DNA from: an uncultured Myxococcales bacterium
Lineage (GTDB): Bacteria; Myxococcota_A; UBA9042
Assembly (NCBI GenBank): GCA_903919145.1
Contig: CAIXGW010000010.1
Coordinates: forward strand, 1 to 64,000
Reading direction: 5' to 3'
DNA length: 64,000 nt
Below are positions 26,243 to 34,993 of this stretch, piece by piece. The first letter of the stretch is position 1. The number at the start of each line of letters is the position of its first letter. Below the pieces are notes generated by a model that ran no database searches, was not told where the DNA came from, and saw only the letters and a program-made list of their open reading frames with translations. The position numbers and the translations under genes were made by a program.

Positions 26243-27184
26243 TTAACCTTGTTGGTGGCCGAAGTCAACCTCGGGGCTCAGCAGGCCGGCGCGCAGTTGC
26301 ATTTGGCGGCGCGTCAGATCGGCCAGGGCCACGCGCTCGATGCCCTCTACGCTGAAGTCCTCTACCGCAAAGGAAGCGGCGCAGGTGCCGGCCACCATGG
26401 CGCCTTGCAGCGTCGCCGAGTCCAAGGTGCCGCGGCTGGCCAGATAGCCCATAAAGCCGCCGGCAAAGGTGTCACCCGCTCCGGTGGGATCGACGACGCG
26501 GTCCAGCAGCACGGCCGGCAGCATGAGCGCCTGACCGCCGTGAAAAAGAAACGCGCCGTGCTCGCCGCGCTTGATGACCACAATCGTGGGACCCATCCGG
26601 TGGATCTGCCGGGCGGCCTCCAGGATGTTGCCACAGCCCGACAGAGCAAAGGCTTCTTCGTCATTGACAAAGAGCGCGTCGACCTGGGCCAGCACCTTCT
26701 CCAGGGTGGCGCGCTCGCCGGCGATCCAGAAGTTCATGGTGTCCATGCCGACAAAGCGCGGACCACTGCCGCTGCCGCTGCGGCACTGGGCCAGCACGTC
26801 CAGCTGCAGCGCCGGATGGATGTTGCCAAGAAACAGGAATTCGGCGGCGCCGTGCTGCGGTCCAAGCTTTGGCTTGAAGTCGGCAAAGACGTTGAGCTCG
26901 GTAAACAGGGTGGTGCGCGACTCAAAGTGCTTGCTGTAGACGCCGCCCCAGCGGAAGGTGTGCCCGTTGGCCACTTCCACGCCAGAGGTGTCGACGCCAC
27001 GCACCTGCAGACGCTCCAGATCGCTGTGGCGAAAGTCCTGACCGACTACGCCCACCACCGAAGTCGGCATGAACAGAGAAGAAGCGATCGCGAAGAACGT
27101 CGCCGAGCCGCCCAGCGCGTGCTCAACCTTTCCGTGCGCAGTCTCGACCGAGTCATACGCCAGCGAACCAACAACCAAAAGCAT
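26243..27184 (-). CDS. PfkB family carbohydrate/nucleoside kinase
   Basis: 313 residues from ATG 27184 (AAGG 6 nt upstream), starting MLLVVGSLAYDSVET, the usual first strand. The substrate-binding GGSATFFA and the C-terminal signature VDPTGAGDTFAGGF with catalytic Asp and anion hole are present. PfkB members phosphorylate sugars or nucleosides such as adenosine or ribose. Because the neighbour upstream is 5'-methylthioadenosine phosphorylase, an adenosine- or nucleoside-salvage substrate is possible, but that is only context. The upstream in-frame start at 27238 adds unconserved residues. Confidence 0.87.
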   Translation of the reverse strand: MLLVVGSLAYDSVETAHGKVEHALGGSATFFAIASSLFMPTSVVGVVGQDFRHSDLERLQVRGVDTSGVEVANGHTFRWGGVYSKHFESRTTLFTELNVFADFKPKLGPQHGAAEFLFLGNIHPALQLDVLAQCRSGSGSGPRFVGMDTMNFWIAGERATLEKVLAQVDALFVNDEEAFALSGCGNILEAARQIHRMGPTIVVIKRGEHGAFLFHGGQALMLPAVLLDRVVDPTGAGDTFAGGFMGYLASRGTLDSATLQGAMVAGTCAASFAVEDFSVEGIERVALADLTRRQMQLRAGLLSPEVDFGHQQG

Positions 27185-27278
27185 GGCAAAACCTTGGATT
27201 AGAAGACCGAACTGCAACCCCCAAAGAGGCCACATCACGGGTAAGCGTCCAGCTGACGGCCACTGGCGCCTTGGAGAT

Positions 27279-28193
27279 CTAGCTGGCCACGGGCGGGTAG
27301 TACTTGTCCAGAAACAGGGCCAGCCGCTGACGCGCCTCCGCCGGAATGGCCGACGGATGGGTCATCACGGCGAACTTCAAGGCATCCTCAGCCGGGTCTG
27401 GGCCGACCGGCGGCTGCTCGGCCACGGCGCGGATCACCCGCTGGGCGTTGACCACGTTGGTCCGCACAACCTCCAGCACCTGGTCGACGGTCACGGCGTC
27501 GTGGTCGGTGTGCCAGCAGTCATAGTCGGTGGCCAAGGCCAGGGTGGCGTAGGCGATTTCGGCCTCGCGGGCCAGTCGCGCCTCGGGCAGGTTGGTCATG
27601 CCGACCACGGCCACGTCTGACCATGTGCGAAACGTCAGGGATTCTGCGCGGGTAGAGAACTGCGGCCCCTCAATGCACACGTACGCGCCGCCGACATGGT
27701 GGGGCACGTCCAGGCGCTTGCACGCGGCGATGAGCGCCTGCGACACCCGCTTGCTCACGGGATCGCCAAAGCCGACGTGGGCGACTACGCCGTCGGAGAA
27801 GAAGGTGCGGGCCCGGGTCAAGGTGCGGTCGATGAACTGGTCGATGATCACCATCTCGCCCGGGTGGATGGTCTCGCGCATCGAGCCCACGGCCGACACC
27901 GAGATGATGTCGGTCACCCCGACCTTCTTCATGGCCCAGATGTTGGCGCGGTAGTTGATCTCAGAGGGCGAGAAGCGGTGCCCGCGGCCGTGGCGCGGCA
28001 AGAAGAACAGCTGCATGTCGCCGATGTGGCCTTCGATCAGCGCATCCGAGGGATCGCCAAACGGCGTGGCGATGCGGTGTTCGCGCAGGTCGCGCAGGCC
28101 CGGCATGTCGTACAAGCCAGAGCCGCCAATGACGCCAAGCACGGTGCGGCGCTGGCCAGCAGACTGAGGGGGCAGCGGGGTAGAAGCGCTCAC
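27279..28193 (-). CDS. mtnP: S-methyl-5'-thioadenosine phosphorylase
   Basis: Cleaves MTA, the by-product of polyamine and quorum-signal synthesis, to adenine and methylthioribose-1-phosphate. Motifs: phosphate-binding VIGGSGLYDM, LPRHGRGHRFSPSEINYRAN, the central VSAVGSMRE, and the purine site VCIEGPQFSTRAES, VVGMTNLPEARLARE and TDYDCW. 304 residues is slightly longer than average owing to a charged C-terminal extension. The start is GTG 28193, preceded by AGGAG. Methylated-purine specificity rests on overall similarity; a plain purine nucleoside phosphorylase is less likely. Confidence 0.93.
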   Translation of the reverse strand: MSASTPLPPQSAGQRRTVLGVIGGSGLYDMPGLRDLREHRIATPFGDPSDALIEGHIGDMQLFFLPRHGRGHRFSPSEINYRANIWAMKKVGVTDIISVSAVGSMRETIHPGEMVIIDQFIDRTLTRARTFFSDGVVAHVGFGDPVSKRVSQALIAACKRLDVPHHVGGAYVCIEGPQFSTRAESLTFRTWSDVAVVGMTNLPEARLAREAEIAYATLALATDYDCWHTDHDAVTVDQVLEVVRTNVVNAQRVIRAVAEQPPVGPDPAEDALKFAVMTHPSAIPAEARQRLALFLDKYYPPVAS

Positions 28194-28281
28194 GGGGACT
28201 CCTGGTCAGTCAAAAATCGGGGGACGGCGCCCATGTCATGGGGTGGCCTGCAAGCCAGAGCTGCGCCAGCTTGGGCTGCGC

Positions 28282-28770
28282 TCAGACCGGCGCGGCCTCA
28301 CTGGCCGGGCCTTCGCCTGCGCCTTCGGCCAGCTTGCGGTTGACAAAATCGGCCACGTTGCGGCGATCGCCGTCGGCCAGATCCAAGAACCGCACCGCCA
28401 AGCCGTGAGAAAACCCACGGGTGCGGCGGGCGCCAATCACTTCGCCGCGCACCGAGATCGGCTCTTGTTGCTCGGGCAGCTGGAATTCGAGCTCAATGTA
28501 GCGGCGATCCAGGGCGTTGCGCAGCGAGTAAGAGTGGCTCTCAATAAAGATGCCAGAGGCCGAGAGGTTGGTCGCCGGGTGGACGAACAGGCGATCGCCG
28601 TCGCGCTCCTGCACAAACAGGTCCACCGCGACTCGCGCCCAGCTGCGCCGCTCGGCCTGGTTGGCCTGAGTCAGCGAGCTCTGCGAAGAATCGTCGGAAG
28701 ACCCGAAAATTCCGCCGGGCACTGCGTCGCTGCTATCGGCTCGACCGGAATCGCGCTGCGCCGTCGTCAT
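28282..28770 (-). CDS. PilZ-domain protein, myxobacterial type
   Basis: 162 residues from ATG 28770 (GAGG upstream). A Ser/Asp-rich N-terminal tail (~40 residues) precedes a PilZ domain with RRSWARVAVDLFV and NLSASGIFIES, matching the RxxxR and (D/N)xSxxG motifs, though the first motif keeps only part of the c-di-GMP arginine pattern. The domain resembles the PilZ variant (TIGR02266) expanded in Myxococcus-like genomes, and ends with the SHGLAVRFLDL strand. A role as a c-di-GMP receptor or as a non-binding adaptor in motility or surface regulation is inferred. Confidence 0.82.
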   Translation of the reverse strand: MTTAQRDSGRADSSDAVPGGIFGSSDDSSQSSLTQANQAERRSWARVAVDLFVQERDGDRLFVHPATNLSASGIFIESHSYSLRNALDRRYIELEFQLPEQQEPISVRGEVIGARRTRGFSHGLAVRFLDLADGDRRNVADFVNRKLAEGAGEGPASEAAPV

Positions 28771-28844
28771 TGCCCGTACCTCGCTTGCTGCAGGTGCCAG
28801 ACCCGCAAATGGGGCCCGTAAGGTACAGAGACTCGCTGGATCCG

Positions 28845-29870
28845 TCAACGCGAAAGCGCCCTCAGCGAGTCCGAGATCCGCCCGAGCGAAGCTTCTATGC
28901 GCCAGCCGCAGCCCATGTGGCCGCCGTCAAATTCCTCGTGGATGTGGGCGACGCCTAGGGACCGCAGCCGCTCCGCCAGCACCCGGGTGGCCACGTCCAA
29001 GCACCACTCGTCACTGGTTCCGGCGTCCAGATACAGCGTGTGCAGAGACTGTAGCTGCCCCACCCTCTCCATGCACAGCCTGACGGGATCGCAGGCCAGC
29101 CACCGCTGCCACACCTCGGCCCGCAGCTCGCCGGTCTGCAGGTCAAAGGGCAGCTGGCAAAAGATCTCGGGCACCGCTAGGTCCGGCGAGTAGGCCTGGG
29201 CGTAGGCCAAGATGCTCATTGCGCCAAACTCGTTGCCGCCGCGCTGACGCTTGCTCAGAAACTGCCGGGCAAAGGCCGCCGGCCCGCCAAAGCGGCTGAA
29301 CTGCTGAAAGGCCTTGCCCAGGTCCAGCGGATAGGTCAGCTCAAAGTAGCCATCGCCAGCCGTGCTGCAGATGTGCCCAAAGACGTCTGGCCTTTCCATG
29401 CCCAGCAGCAGCGCCCCGTACCCGCCCGAGCTGTGACCCATGGCGCCGCGGTAGTCGCGGTGGGCCTGGGTGCGCAGCTGGCTATCGACCAGCTCGACCA
29501 GTTCTTGGCTCAGGTGGTCCAGGTAGCGGCCCGTGGCCGGCGAGTTGCGGTACTGCGCCCCGCCCAAACGGGTGAAGCAGTCTGGAAACGCCAGGATCAT
29601 CGGCTCGAGCTGACCGCTCTCCATCCAGCGATCCAGCTGCAGGTGCAGCGGTTCCTCAAAGGACTTTTCGGCCAGCTTCTGCGCGCCCCAGCCGCCATAG
29701 CCTGCCAAGCTGTAGACCACCGGAAACCGCCGCTCCGGCTCGCGGTCATAGTGCGGCGGCAGGTACACCGGCAGCTGGCGCCGCGCGGGATCGCCAAGCA
29801 AATTATCGGCCAGAATCTGGCTTTCAACAGAGAGTAGACGATAATGCGTGCGGTCTGGCGCGGCCGGCAT
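28845..29870 (-). CDS. alpha/beta-hydrolase esterase (PF00756 type)
   Basis: 341 residues from ATG 29870, which is preceded by GGAG. The nucleophile elbow GHSSGGYGA, an upstream VVYSLAGYGG oxyanion region and a C-terminal His in FDGGHMGCGW give the catalytic triad of esterase-D or feruloyl-esterase-like enzymes. There is no signal peptide, so it is probably cytoplasmic. It is the first gene of a minus-strand run and is divergent from the glycosyltransferase at 30011, leaving a ~140-bp shared promoter region. Substrate unknown. Confidence 0.85.
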   Translation of the reverse strand: MPAAPDRTHYRLLSVESQILADNLLGDPARRQLPVYLPPHYDREPERRFPVVYSLAGYGGWGAQKLAEKSFEEPLHLQLDRWMESGQLEPMILAFPDCFTRLGGAQYRNSPATGRYLDHLSQELVELVDSQLRTQAHRDYRGAMGHSSGGYGALLLGMERPDVFGHICSTAGDGYFELTYPLDLGKAFQQFSRFGGPAAFARQFLSKRQRGGNEFGAMSILAYAQAYSPDLAVPEIFCQLPFDLQTGELRAEVWQRWLACDPVRLCMERVGQLQSLHTLYLDAGTSDEWCLDVATRVLAERLRSLGVAHIHEEFDGGHMGCGWRIEASLGRISDSLRALSR

Positions 29871-30010
29871 GGCGATCTCCAAGGGGCACAGGCTCCGCAG
29901 GGGGTGCCGATGCGAAAGGGGCTGCTGCTGCGGACGCTGCCACGCCCAGACCTTGCCGGCAAGAGGTGGAGGGACCGCCCGCCGACCGACCTCTGCCACT
30001 ACGGAACGCC

Positions 30011-31345
30011 ATGGCCAAGTACCGCGTCGCCGATGTCAATGACTTCTTCAGCCTGACGGGCGGCGGCGTGCGCCGTTACCATCTGGAAAAATTGCGCTTT
30101 CTTGCCAAGCGCGATGACCTGGAGTACCACCTGCTGCTGCCCAGCGACCGCAACGGCGTAGAGGTGTTTGGCCACGCGCGCATCCACCACGTCAAGGCGA
30201 TGCCGCTGGGGTCGGGCTACCGGATCATGCTCAATCCCTGGCGGCTGCGGCGGGTGCTGCACACGATCAGGCCCGATGTGGTGGAAGTCGGCAGCCCGTA
30301 CAACACCCCAGACTGGGTGCGGTTTGCCCTGTGGGGCCTGGACTGCCAGGTGGTCGGCTTCTGGCACGCCAACTTCCCGGTGACCGACGTTGGCCGCGTG
30401 CTGGCCAAGCAGTCCAAATGGCTGGGCCAGTTGGGCGAAAAAGCCGCTTGGTGGTGGGCGCGCCGCACCTTTGGCCGCTTTGCCGCGACCATGGCTGCCA
30501 CCGACTGCATGGTCCAGCAGCTGCACCTGCACGGCGTCGACCAGGTCGTGCAGACTCCCCTTGGCGTGGATACCCAGATGTTTCACCCCAAGCACCGCGA
30601 CGCCAAGCTGCGCGCGCAGTGGGGCGCTGGCCCCGATGACGTGGTGATGGCCTGGGCCGGGCGCCTCTCTGACGACAAGAACTACCGCCCGCTGCTGGAG
30701 GCGTGGCAGAAGGTCGCCGATCGCACCGGGCAAGAGCCGCTGCTGGTGGTCGCTGGCCACGGCCCCGGCGAGCCGATGGTGCGGGCCCTGGCCGCGCGGT
30801 CCAAGCGCGTTCACTACCTTGGCTTTGTAGAGCAATCCAGAGAGATGGCCCGGATCCTGGCCTCGGCGGACGTGGTGGCGGCGCTCTGCCCCTATGAGAC
30901 TTTTGGGCTGGCCGCCGTGGAAGCAATGGCCTCTGGGGCGGCGATCCTTGGCTCGGCCCACATGAGCATTGGCGAGATTCTGGCGATGTGCCGCTGCGGA
31001 ATCGCCTTGGAGACGGCCGAGCCCTCGCTGGTCGCCGATGCGTGGATCGAGCTGCTCAAGCCCGGCCGGGCCGCCCTGCTGGGGGCCCGCGGTCACCAGG
31101 AGTGCAAGGCGCGCTACAGCTGGAAGCAGACTTTTGGGCGGATTGTTCAGGTCTATGAGCAGGTCCTGTCTCAGGCCGGCGGGCAAAGGCGGCTGCAGAG
31201 AAGCGCCGACCTCGCGCCGTTGCTGCAGGAAGAGGCCAGCCAGCTAAGTCCCCAGCGCCCGCGATCCGGTCAGGCGATCGCGGCAGACCCGGCGGCCGAA
31301 CCGGGCAAATCGCTAGACGGAAGCGCATTCTGGCGAGGCCTTTGA
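30011..31345 (+). CDS. GT4-type glycosyltransferase
   Basis: 444 residues. The N-terminal Rossmann domain contains the SLTGGGVRRYHLEKL loop typical of GT-B enzymes. The C-terminal donor domain shows TPLGVDTQMFHP, MAWAGRLSDDKNY, VVAGHGPGEP and the EX7E motif in PYETFGLAAVEAMASG that contacts the nucleotide sugar. It likely transfers a sugar to a lipid or glycan at the inner face of the membrane; the acceptor is unknown. The last ~60 residues are Gln/Arg/Ser-rich and look disordered. ATG 30011 is used; the start at 29966 lies in the divergent promoter region. Confidence 0.9.
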   Translation: MAKYRVADVNDFFSLTGGGVRRYHLEKLRFLAKRDDLEYHLLLPSDRNGVEVFGHARIHHVKAMPLGSGYRIMLNPWRLRRVLHTIRPDVVEVGSPYNTPDWVRFALWGLDCQVVGFWHANFPVTDVGRVLAKQSKWLGQLGEKAAWWWARRTFGRFAATMAATDCMVQQLHLHGVDQVVQTPLGVDTQMFHPKHRDAKLRAQWGAGPDDVVMAWAGRLSDDKNYRPLLEAWQKVADRTGQEPLLVVAGHGPGEPMVRALAARSKRVHYLGFVEQSREMARILASADVVAALCPYETFGLAAVEAMASGAAILGSAHMSIGEILAMCRCGIALETAEPSLVADAWIELLKPGRAALLGARGHQECKARYSWKQTFGRIVQVYEQVLSQAGGQRRLQRSADLAPLLQEEASQLSPQRPRSGQAIAADPAAEPGKSLDGSAFWRGL

Positions 31346-31396
31346 TCGGCCCCTGCGACGATTGCTGTGAACGACGGCAAAGAATCATTGAAAAAC

Positions 31397-31424
31397 TTGA
31401 CATTGGCAAGCTCGACTCTATTCT
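31397..31424 (+). promoter_or_regulatory. strong sigma-70-type promoter
   Basis: TTGACA at 31397-31402, a 16-bp spacer and TATTCT at 31419-31424, about 100 bp upstream of the acidic-stalk lipoprotein gene at 31525. The local AT richness (AAAAAC before the -35) stands out from the surroundings. This is one of the best consensus promoters in the window. Confidence 0.7.
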
Positions 31425-31524
31425 TGCGCCCCCAAGCTACCACGGCTCTGGCGGCGCGCAGTGCACCGCCTCCGGTCCGTGGCAAGCCCTATGCCCGGGG
31501 CTGCGCCCGGGCGCGAGGTGACAT

Positions 31525-32133
31525 TTGAAGAAGTTGCGTTGGTTGCTCGCGCTCGCTGCTGTTGCGGCGATGGCGTTTGGTTGCGAAGAAGAAAAAACCA
31601 CCACCACCACCACCACGGACACCGTGGCCGGTGACACCGCCGCTGACACCGCCAAGGACTCTGCTGCTCCCGGCGACACCGTCACTGGCGACACCGTCAC
31701 TGGCGACACCGCGCCGGCCGACGTCGCTGCGGACGTCTCGGCTCCCCCGGCCACGGGCTGCACCGCCAAGGGCGACCAGGACTTCTTGGGCGGCTTGGCC
31801 GATGCCACCAAGCTCACCGCGTTCAAGGCTGAGCTGAGCAACTGCACCCTCAAGAAGGGCTGCCTTGGCAAGGCCAACGCCACCGCCAAGATCCAGTGCA
31901 TCGCCGACTGCATGGACGCCGCCTACGCCGCTGGCGGCCTGACCAAGGGCTGCAGCGCCTGCTACGGTCTGACCGGCTACTGCGCCGCCGGCCCGTGCCT
32001 GGGCAGTTGCATCGACAGCGCCAGCGCTGCTTGCGGTGAATGCGTCGCCAAGAACTGCGACCCGTACACCAACGCCTGCAAGGCCGGCACCTGCGATCCG
32101 TACGGCGCCAGCAACTGCGGCGTGACCAAGTAG
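31525..32133 (+). CDS. lipoprotein with Thr/Asp stalk and Cys-rich head
   Basis: 202 residues. The signal peptide MKKLRWLLALAAVAAMAFGC has a good lipobox with Cys20, then EEEK, a run of seven Thr, and a stalk of Asp/Thr/Ala units (GDTVTGDTVTGDT). The C-terminal ~120 residues hold many Cys in pairs (CLGKAN, CIADCMDAAY, CSACYGLTGYC, CLGSCIDSA, CGECVAKNC), a compact disulfide-rich domain I do not recognise. TTG is the start, preceded by GAGGTGA. The gene has its own promoter and a clean terminator, suggesting a highly expressed single-gene unit. Confidence 0.8.
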   Translation: MKKLRWLLALAAVAAMAFGCEEEKTTTTTTTDTVAGDTAADTAKDSAAPGDTVTGDTVTGDTAPADVAADVSAPPATGCTAKGDQDFLGGLADATKLTAFKAELSNCTLKKGCLGKANATAKIQCIADCMDAAYAAGGLTKGCSACYGLTGYCAAGPCLGSCIDSASAACGECVAKNCDPYTNACKAGTCDPYGASNCGVTK

Positions 32134-32163
32134 TCCGTCCCGGTCCAGAGACAGTTGTTCGCG

Positions 32164-32202
32164 GCGGGGATCGGCAGCAATGCCGGTCCCCGCTGTGTTT
32201 TT
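32164..32202 (+). terminator. intrinsic terminator
   Basis: Stem GCGGGGATCGGC / GCCGGTCCCCGC (T·G at one pair) with a 6-nt loop AGCAAT, directly followed by TGTGTTTTT. It lies 31 bp after the lipoprotein stop. Confidence 0.9.
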
Positions 32203-32301
32203 GCGCCAGCTCACCCGCGGATCTGGCGCTGCGGCTGCAGCCGTGGCACAGTAGCCCGGCACCTTTGCCCATCCTGCCACCGCCCGCCCATGGAGTCGCC
32301 G

Positions 32302-33657
32302 ATGCGCCCACTTTCCGCCGTGATTGCCCGCCGCCTGACTGCGTTGCTCGGCCTCGCCGCCCTGCTGCCGTCCTCTGCCTTTGCGGCAGGCTATGACACC
32401 CCGATCCTGTACAGCGCGCGCCACATGGGCATGGGCGGTGTGGCGATCGGCGCTGTCGACGACCCCAGCGCGATCTATCACAATCCCGCTGGCATAGCCG
32501 CCCAGGAAGCCGGCGCACTGCACCTGGACTTCTCGCCCATCATGGGGACGATCAAGGGCACGCCCAGCAAGACCTCCGGCAACATCGACACCAACTTCTC
32601 GCTCTCTCCGGCGTTCTTGGGCGCTTTTGCCTGGCGCGTCCACAAGTACTTGAGCGCGGGCCTCGCCGTGTACCCGGCGGCGAGCTCCGGCGGCGGCTAC
32701 AGCTACACTTCCAAAGACAGCAAGGGCTCGGTGACGTCCACGGAAGACAGCGCCAAGCTGGTGTTCTTGGAGGCCGCTCCGACCCTAGCCGTTGAGCTGC
32801 TTCCGGGCCTGCGCCTTGGCCTGGCCGGCAGGTTTGCCCAGGTCACCTTCCAGCGCAAAGTGCTCAACACGGAAGGCGGCACCGAGATCCCGTACATCGA
32901 CATGGACATGAAGGGCTACGCCTTTACCGGCATCCGCGCCGGCCTGCAGTACGCGTTTGGCGACTGGGACTTGGGCGCGGTCTACCGGACCGGCACCACC
33001 GCCACCGTAGAGGCCGACAAAGTGACCGTCACTGGCCTGCCCGCCAAGGACGGCAAGTTTGAGTTCAAGCTGCCCAGCAAGGCGGGCTTTGGCGTGCAGT
33101 ACCGCGGCATCAAGAACCTGCGGCTTGGCGCGGACTTTGAGTACATCTTCAACTCAGAGAACGATGTCACCTACGTGTCCGGCAAGCCCTGCCTGGACGG
33201 CGACAAGTGCGAGCTCCAGGGCGCCGAGCTGAAAGTGCCCAATGTGGCCGAGTGGACCGACAGCATGACCGTCCGCGTCGGCGGCGCCTACAAGGTCGGC
33301 GACTTTGAGCCGCGGCTGGGCTACTTGCTCGACACCCAGGCCGCCAACAAGTCCTACCCGTCGGCCTTTGGCTCGCCGCCTGCTCCGACCCACACGGTCA
33401 CCGCCGGCCTGGGCTACGATGTCAGTAAAAACCTTGACCTTTCTGTAGCCTGCGCCTACCGCTCGGGCTCGACCACGGTCACCCCCGAAGACGTCAAGGC
33501 CGCCACCCAGAGCTGCGCATTCTGCGGCCAGCCGGGCGAGTACGCCCTCAACCTGCTGGGCGCCTACGTCGATGTGCGCTGGCGCTTTGGCGAGGGTCGC
33601 CGAGCAGTGCCCGTGAATCGGGCCCCCACCCCAGAGACCGGTAGTGGCGCTTGGTAA
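32302..33657 (+). CDS. FadL/OmpP1/TodX family outer-membrane transport protein
   Basis: 451 residues from ATG 32302 (GGAG upstream), with a signal peptide ending SSAFA-AG. The N-terminal hatch and first strands show the family hallmark SARHMGMGGVAIGAVDDPSAIYHNPAGIA. The rest alternates long amphipathic strands, as in the 14-stranded FadL barrel that brings fatty acids or other hydrophobic compounds across the outer membrane. The C-terminus extends past the last strand (VDVRWRFGEG) with a ~20-residue Pro/Arg tail instead of ending at an aromatic residue. Ligand unknown. Confidence 0.88.
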   Translation: MRPLSAVIARRLTALLGLAALLPSSAFAAGYDTPILYSARHMGMGGVAIGAVDDPSAIYHNPAGIAAQEAGALHLDFSPIMGTIKGTPSKTSGNIDTNFSLSPAFLGAFAWRVHKYLSAGLAVYPAASSGGGYSYTSKDSKGSVTSTEDSAKLVFLEAAPTLAVELLPGLRLGLAGRFAQVTFQRKVLNTEGGTEIPYIDMDMKGYAFTGIRAGLQYAFGDWDLGAVYRTGTTATVEADKVTVTGLPAKDGKFEFKLPSKAGFGVQYRGIKNLRLGADFEYIFNSENDVTYVSGKPCLDGDKCELQGAELKVPNVAEWTDSMTVRVGGAYKVGDFEPRLGYLLDTQAANKSYPSAFGSPPAPTHTVTAGLGYDVSKNLDLSVACAYRSGSTTVTPEDVKAATQSCAFCGQPGEYALNLLGAYVDVRWRFGEGRRAVPVNRAPTPETGSGAW

Positions 33658-33677
33658 CGGAAAGTGAATTGGCGCTC

Positions 33678-33750
33678 ACGCTTCTCCGCTGGCGGTTGCT
33701 GCAGTTTGCAGGGAGAAGCGTTCCGGGATACGCTCCGATGCGCCCATCGG
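33678..33750. repeat. inverted repeats upstream of a small lipoprotein gene
   Basis: Two dyads: ACGCTTCTCC (33678-33687) pairs with GGAGAAGCGT (33712-33721) around a 24-nt loop, and CCGATG-CGCC-CATCGG forms a tight hairpin at 33735-33750. The first could terminate the porin transcript, but no T tract follows. They mark the left edge of a lower-GC stretch. Confidence 0.55.
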
Positions 33751-33810
33751 AAGTCGGTTGGACGGGTTCGGCTGGTAGTGCCCCCAGAGCCGACCGGGAG
33801 TGCAGCATAG

Positions 33811-34095
33811 ATGAATAAGCCAATAATCGCAGCATCTGCGCTGGTTGTCCTTGTTGCTCAAGGATGTATGTCGACAACGTTTGGCGAAATCCGGGCGCCA
33901 TTCTACGCGCCGACCAGTGACGTCGAGTTTCGATGCGGCCGAGTGCCCGACGACCTCGATGAGCTGACCGCGAAAATGCAGAGTGCCTACGAAAAAGGGT
34001 GGCGAATCGTTGCTTTTGGACGTACTGCGAACACTTTCCTTGGCCTGACGGTTTCCACAAGTCCAGTATTCTGCGCTGAACGGCTAAAAAAGTGA
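33811..34095 (+). CDS. small lipoprotein, probably foreign
   Basis: 94 residues with signal peptide and lipobox: MNKPIIAASALVVLVAQGC, Cys19 lipidated. The mature part (MSTTFGEIRAPFYAP...) contains two more Cys and ends CAERLKK; no family is recognised, although small lipoproteins of this form are common as periplasmic or outer-membrane accessory factors. Codons are far more AT-rich at third positions (AAT, AAG, CCA, ATA, GCA) than the neighbours, which suggests horizontal origin. The ribosome site is weak (GGGAG 10-11 nt upstream). Confidence 0.65.
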   Translation: MNKPIIAASALVVLVAQGCMSTTFGEIRAPFYAPTSDVEFRCGRVPDDLDELTAKMQSAYEKGWRIVAFGRTANTFLGLTVSTSPVFCAERLKK

Positions 34096-34343
34096 GCGGT
34101 GTCAATGACTTGACCTAACAGCTCGGATCCATAGGAAAAATCTGACGTAGGCAGGGCGGGTGGACGTGCGCCCCGCGCTTCGCGTGGATCTCTGTGACCG
34201 CCAGGGGTGTACCGCCAACAGATTCGCTTCGCTCGCTCCAATGAGGACGCCACCGGCAGCTCAAGCTGCCTCCATACCACCAGCAGCAGCTTCACCTCGT
34301 GCGAGCCATCGTCGATCCTCAGCGAGGGCCGGTCGGCCTCATC

Positions 34344-34697
34344 TTACTGCCATTCTCTCTGCAGGAACTGCCGCGAGTCACCCAGGATACCTTTGGTGAG
34401 AAGAACTTGCGCCGCCACGCCGGCTTCCTGCCGGATGGTGTGGATGTTGGCCCCGCTCAGTTCGATCCCAACCAATGCCGCGAGTACCGTTTGTAGCGCT
34501 GTCGCATACGGTTCAAGCGCGCCCGCCAGCATCCCAAAAGACGCTGGTTCGCCTCCGGAACTGCGAGATCCATCGACCCGCAGTGGTCGTCGTCGGAGTC
34601 GTGCGCCGGCCGCCTTGATGGGCCCGGCGGCTATGTGCTTGCTCAGTTCACGCACATGAGCCTCCGACCCCTTGAACGGGTGATCTCCATTCGGCAT
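34344..34697 (-). CDS. doubtful hypothetical protein
   Basis: A possible 117-residue gene from ATG 34697 (AAGGGA upstream) to 34344. The protein starts MPNGDHPFKGSEAHVREL and contains a helix-like stretch LAGALEPYATALQTVLAALVG. The frame stays open further upstream to ~34937 with a TTG start. Third-position GC is about 65%, lower than genuine genes here but not random. No homologous family is recognised. It may be a decayed fragment of a mobile element. Confidence 0.33.
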   Translation of the reverse strand: MPNGDHPFKGSEAHVRELSKHIAAGPIKAAGARLRRRPLRVDGSRSSGGEPASFGMLAGALEPYATALQTVLAALVGIELSGANIHTIRQEAGVAAQVLLTKGILGDSRQFLQREWQ

Positions 34698-34909
34698 CTT
34701 TCCCTTCGGTGGCGCATCACCTTGGCCCCTGACGTGGGCACTCGTTGTTTCCCAATCGCGCGGCTGCACCGCCTCACTTGGCCTTGCCTGCTCATGACAT
34801 GTCCGCCGATGCGGCTCGGCGTCTGTCCACGAAACTAGATCGGAAGGGGAGCTTCCGGATGGGGCCGACGAGTCTGCGGACGCGCCCACGGTGCAGCCCG
34901 AAGACCCGC

Positions 34910-34938
34910 TTGACAACGGCAGCGCAGTGCACCACAAT
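34910..34938 (+). promoter_or_regulatory. promoter of the tRNA genes
   Basis: TTGACA at 34910-34915, a 17-bp spacer and CACAAT at 34933-34938. Predicted start ~34945, about 50 bp upstream of the mature tRNA-Phe end. Confidence 0.6.
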
Positions 34939-34993
34939 GCCGCCCCACGCTAAGGCGCCTGTGCGGTGCCCGTCAGCGTCCGTTGTCCTTGAT

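Larger units (their letters stand above)
34096..34993. other. ~900-bp lower-GC stretch without a firm gene
   Basis: Apart from the doubtful minus-strand frame, I see no gene. Composition is more AT-rich and less codon-structured than the rest of the window, and the stretch ends at tRNA-Phe, a typical integration site. I found no duplicated tRNA 3' end within it that would mark an attachment site. Confidence 0.45.

Noticed and set aside
34207-34659. Plus-strand frame of 150 codons in the lower-GC patch
   Set aside because: Ser/Arg-rich, no ribosome site, and in conflict with a slightly better minus-strand frame; neither is convincing.
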